A DNA stretch of 64,000 bases from contig JAVBUF010000023.1 in the NCBI GenBank assembly GCA_031555615.1, positions 1-64,000 of the forward strand, in the 5' to 3' direction. Shown here one piece after another: positions 61,337 to 64,000 of this stretch. The notes beneath the pieces were generated by a model, which searched no databases, was not told the DNA's origin, and worked only from the letters and a program-made list of their open reading frames with translations. Numbering within the stretch: the first letter of the stretch is position 1; the number at the start of each line of letters is the position of its first letter. The translations under genes and the position numbers were made by a program. The stretch is from UBA935 sp031555615 (GTDB lineage: Bacteria > Bacillota > Clostridia > Lachnospirales > Lachnospiraceae).

Positions 61337-62650
61337 TTATTCAATTATGGATGAATTCAATAACTTGTTTAATTCTTCGGTCTTTTCCGCTGCATTGGCA
61401 TGATTTACATCTTTGTTTACCAGTGCTTTACCCATATTTTCAGCAGGAGTCCAATAATTGTTCATAGCTGATACGAAGGGCTGAATAATAGCGGTATTAT
61501 CAAAGGTTGCATTTTGTGCTGCTACCAAAGCATCTGATGCCAAAGCAGGATCAGCAAGTAACTCTGTATTACAGGGAACAATACTTCTTAATTCATAGTG
61601 TGACTTCTGTGCTTCGGCACTGCCCAGATATTTTGCCAGGGCAACTGCTACCTGCATATTTTCACAGTTGGGATTTACACCGATGGCCTTGGAACCGGCA
61701 AATGCCATCATCTGCTTTTCTGCTCCATCAACGGTAATGGTGGGAAGTTCTTTGGCGGCAAAATTATCGCCCAGTGCTTCTTTAGCTGCAGCATAATCCC
61801 ATGAACCGGAGAATATTGCGGCAATGCTGCCATCACGAAGTCCGGCCATACCGGCACCGTCAGCATCATTTACAAAGTTTGCATTAGCTGCCATATCTAC
61901 CAGATAATCAGTAACTGCAATAGCTTTATCACCGCCGAAATCAACACCTGCCGCTTCATCATTGGCATTGCCGAACAATGTACATCCGTTAGCTACGTAG
62001 AAGGATGCCAAATACCAGGAATTGGACAAAGGGAAAGCTACTTTCGCTTTTGCCAGCATCGCATCCATGCTGGATGCTTCCGCTTCACTGAATACACTCT
62101 TGTCATAATACATAAACCATGTATTGGTGGTAAAAGGTACACCATAGATACTGCCATCTACAGATACGGAATCAACAATTGCTGCTGAGTTGGTATTTTT
62201 TACATAATCTGCTGTTTCACCGCCTAATTTAGCAATGCCATTAGCGGCAATCAAAGCTGTCAGATTATCATTGGCATACATATATACATCAGCAGCTGCT
62301 TCTACGTCCTGGGTTACATTGGCTTTTGCTTCGCCTTCAGGGCAAACAGCATATTCAAAGGTAATATCCCAGTTGGGATGTTCTGCGGCAAACTGTTCAC
62401 ACATGGTGGGAAGCCAGTTCCCCTGCTCTGCAGCCTGATCTTCAGCAGGACCCCAAACCAGAAGGGTTGCAGTAATTGCTTCTTCCTCTTCTTCCGCTAC
62501 CGGTGCGGCTTCTTCTGCAGGTGCTTCTGCGGGAGCTTCCGCCGGTGCTGTTTCGGCTCCGGTTGCTGTCTCTGCAGAGGTACTTCCGCATCCAACCAAA
62601 GATGCGATCATTGCTGTTGCCATAAGTACTGCTAACATTTTCTTCTTCAT
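61337..62650 (-). CDS. malE: Maltodextrin-binding lipoprotein, MalE-like
   Basis: A 437-residue solute-binding protein. The signal ends at SLVGC (Cys21), followed by an Ala/Pro/Glu linker (about 25-60). The mature fold of the extracellular family 1 type begins ATLLVWGPAEDQ and has the ligand-site strand IYGVPFTTNTWFMYYDKSVF and SGSWDYAAAKEALG. It hands maltodextrins to MalF/MalG. Its linker repeats AEAPAEAPAEEAAP are low-complexity. The neighbours malQ and malFG support the substrate. Confidence 0.93.
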   Translation of the reverse strand: MKKKMLAVLMATAMIASLVGCGSTSAETATGAETAPAEAPAEAPAEEAAPVAEEEEEAITATLLVWGPAEDQAAEQGNWLPTMCEQFAAEHPNWDITFEYAVCPEGEAKANVTQDVEAAADVYMYANDNLTALIAANGIAKLGGETADYVKNTNSAAIVDSVSVDGSIYGVPFTTNTWFMYYDKSVFSEAEASSMDAMLAKAKVAFPLSNSWYLASFYVANGCTLFGNANDEAAGVDFGGDKAIAVTDYLVDMAANANFVNDADGAGMAGLRDGSIAAIFSGSWDYAAAKEALGDNFAAKELPTITVDGAEKQMMAFAGSKAIGVNPNCENMQVAVALAKYLGSAEAQKSHYELRSIVPCNTELLADPALASDALVAAQNATFDNTAIIQPFVSAMNNYWTPAENMGKALVNKDVNHANAAEKTEELNKLLNSSIIE

Positions 62651-62736
62651 AACTTTTTTCCTCTCCTTTTAGATAGAATGATTGATAAAGTTTATAGATA
62701 AGTTCAGACATATTTGTTTATTCATGCCAAACTTTA

Positions 62737-64000
62737 CTACCTGCGATAAATGGTGGATAACGTTCTGATAAAATTTCTTCTTTCTTCCCCAAGACAATCC
62801 TTCCATGTCCGCCACCTCCAATTGCTTCCCAGGGTGGACGGAAGATTCATCCGGGCCTCATTTCCCAGTTTCAAAATGTCCTGCATCTGCATAATGACCA
62901 CATCAGCGGTACTGGCATATGCCTGGCGCAGAATGGCATCGGGAATTTCCTCCTTGCTGTGGATATTCAGATATTCATACAGAAAAGCCAGTTCATATTT
63001 GGTTTTATCCCGGAAATATCCCACTACTGTTTCATTGTCATGGGTTCCGGCATACAGCACCATATTGCCGTCTTCATAATTATGCGGTAAATGTTCATTG
63101 GCAGTATTACCGTCAAAGGCAAACAGCAAAATTTTCATTCCCGGCCATTTGATTTTCTGCAGCAGCTTCTTAACTGCCAGCACGGACACCCCCAGGTCCT
63201 CTGCGATAATTCTTCCGGGCCCTACTGCTTCTTCGATGACATCCGTCAGCTTTTTACCGGGGCCTTTATTCCACTTCCCGTTTCTGGCTGTTTCATCGGC
63301 AGCAGGGATACTGTAATATCTTGCAATTCCGATAAAGTGATCAATGCGGATAATATCAAACAACAGCGCATTAGCCTGCATCCTTTTCTTCCACCAGTCA
63401 AACCCGGTACTCTCCATATAATCCCAATGATATAGCGGATTTCCCCATTTCTGTCCGTCATCGGAAAAAGCATCCGGCGGACAACCGGCAACCATTGCAG
63501 GTGTTCCGTCTTCTTTTAATAAAAATTGTTCCCGCCCAGCCCACACATCAGCACTGTCCTGAGCCACATATAAGGGAATGTCCCCGATAATCAAAATGCC
63601 TTTGGAATTGGCATATTCCTTTAATCTACTCCATTGTTCAAAAAATTTGTATTGGGTAAATTTCCAAAAAAGAATCTGTTCGGCAAGTATTTCTTCATAT
63701 TCCGCAACTGCTGTCTTTTCAAAATTTCTGATGGTTTCATCCCACTGCTGCCACTCCTGATTGCTGAAAAAGGTTTTCAGAGCCATAAATAAACTGTAAT
63801 TGCCCAGCCATTCTTCTTTTGATTTACAAAACATTTTAAATAATGAATCCTGACAGTCAAATCGCTCAAATGCCAGGTGAAGGATTCGAAATCTGTTCTC
63901 AAACAGAAGTCCGTAATCCACATCTTTTTCATCCTGTCCCCATTTAAACTCCTGTACCTCTGCTGCTGTTAACAACTTTTCTTCTACCAGGGTATCCAAG
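62737..64000 (-). CDS. malQ: 4-alpha-glucanotransferase, 5' part outside the window
   Basis: The last 420 or so residues of a GH77 amylomaltase; family members have about 500, so roughly 80 or more are missing off the right edge. Catalytic landmarks are the nucleophile Asp in IIRIDHFIGIARYY, acid/base Glu in IIAEDLG, and THDNET. GDIPLYVAQDSADVWA is the standard GH77 signature. It moves glucan units between maltodextrins, feeding growth on starch breakdown products imported by the adjacent transporter. It lies 86 bases upstream of malE. Confidence 0.95.
   Translation of the reverse strand, partial: LDTLVEEKLLTAAEVQEFKWGQDEKDVDYGLLFENRFRILHLAFERFDCQDSLFKMFCKSKEEWLGNYSLFMALKTFFSNQEWQQWDETIRNFEKTAVAEYEEILAEQILFWKFTQYKFFEQWSRLKEYANSKGILIIGDIPLYVAQDSADVWAGREQFLLKEDGTPAMVAGCPPDAFSDDGQKWGNPLYHWDYMESTGFDWWKKRMQANALLFDIIRIDHFIGIARYYSIPAADETARNGKWNKGPGKKLTDVIEEAVGPGRIIAEDLGVSVLAVKKLLQKIKWPGMKILLFAFDGNTANEHLPHNYEDGNMVLYAGTHDNETVVGYFRDKTKYELAFLYEYLNIHSKEEIPDAILRQAYASTADVVIMQMQDILKLGNEARMNLPSTLGSNWRWRTWKDCLGEERRNFIRTLSTIYRR

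Noticed and set aside
1..64000. tRNA, rRNA, CRISPR arrays, insertion sequences or intact prophage
   Set aside because: No cloverleaf-like tRNA sequence, rRNA motif, spaced repeat array, transposase or intact phage gene was seen on either strand; the metallopeptidase-like remnant alone does not establish a prophage.

Overview
The window reads as a chromosomal segment of a low-to-mid GC Gram-positive anaerobe, most likely a Lachnospiraceae (Clostridium cluster XIVa) member. Supporting signs are an infC gene with an AUU start behind an L20-type attenuator leader, a threonine T-box ahead of thrS, AzlCD, DUF1540 and SEC-C small proteins, many lipoproteins with LxGC lipoboxes, a GH94 phosphorylase beside a hexose phosphomutase, and several two-component systems. 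Family assignments come from reading the sequence by eye; no database search was run. Almost all genes lie on the minus strand. The plus-strand genes are an AraC regulator, a 68-residue membrane protein and an MFS transporter.

Layout. 1-870: start of rpmI, infC and its attenuated leader. 872-6250: two lipoproteins, a secreted glucosaminidase and a duplicated DUF1540 protein. 6339-10400: membrane glycosyltransferase, thrS, a 75-residue Cys-tailed membrane protein and a T-box. 10406-17530: an orphan YesM-type sensor kinase, a phosphohexomutase, a chitobiose-phosphorylase-like GH94 enzyme and a PAS-GGDEF protein with a broken GGDEF motif. 17638-22084: small proteins, an AAA/DUF4143 ATPase, a decayed locus (metallopeptidase-like gene plus a partner), and two related hairpins. 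22153-28276: an intracellular GH5 glycosidase, Dabb protein and alpha/beta hydrolase, then a heterodimeric ABC exporter with a divergent AraC regulator. 29317-33015: azlCD, small membrane protein, LysR regulator and a second DUF4143 ATPase preceded by three 32-bp-spaced repeats. 33093-37540: carAB. 37653-43921: FtsX-type ABC transporter, two-component system, flavin reductase and TetR regulator with a consensus promoter inside an inverted repeat. 43977-49602: chemoreceptor, LytTR regulator, 7TMR-DISM kinase and its OmpR-type regulator. 49639-54550: single-chain purL, a TetR regulator and a hypothetical. 54738-55949: OxlT-like MFS transporter. 56145-64000: maltodextrin locus (GH13 amylase lipoprotein, an unknown secreted protein, malG, malF, malE, malQ).

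How the genes work together. The right end is a starch/maltodextrin pathway: surface amylase, binding protein, two permeases and 4-alpha-glucanotransferase. The GH94 enzyme and the mutase would give phosphorolytic sugar-1-phosphate to sugar-6-phosphate conversion inside the cell. carAB and purL are housekeeping nucleotide genes. The less ordinary points are the decayed locus at 20620-22084, whose frame breaks can nearly all be repaired by adding one base to a homopolymer; the paired hairpins at about 19120 and 21280; the 32-bp-periodic repeats at 32942-33015; and the Cys/Asp/Glu-tailed protein inserted between the T-box and thrS.
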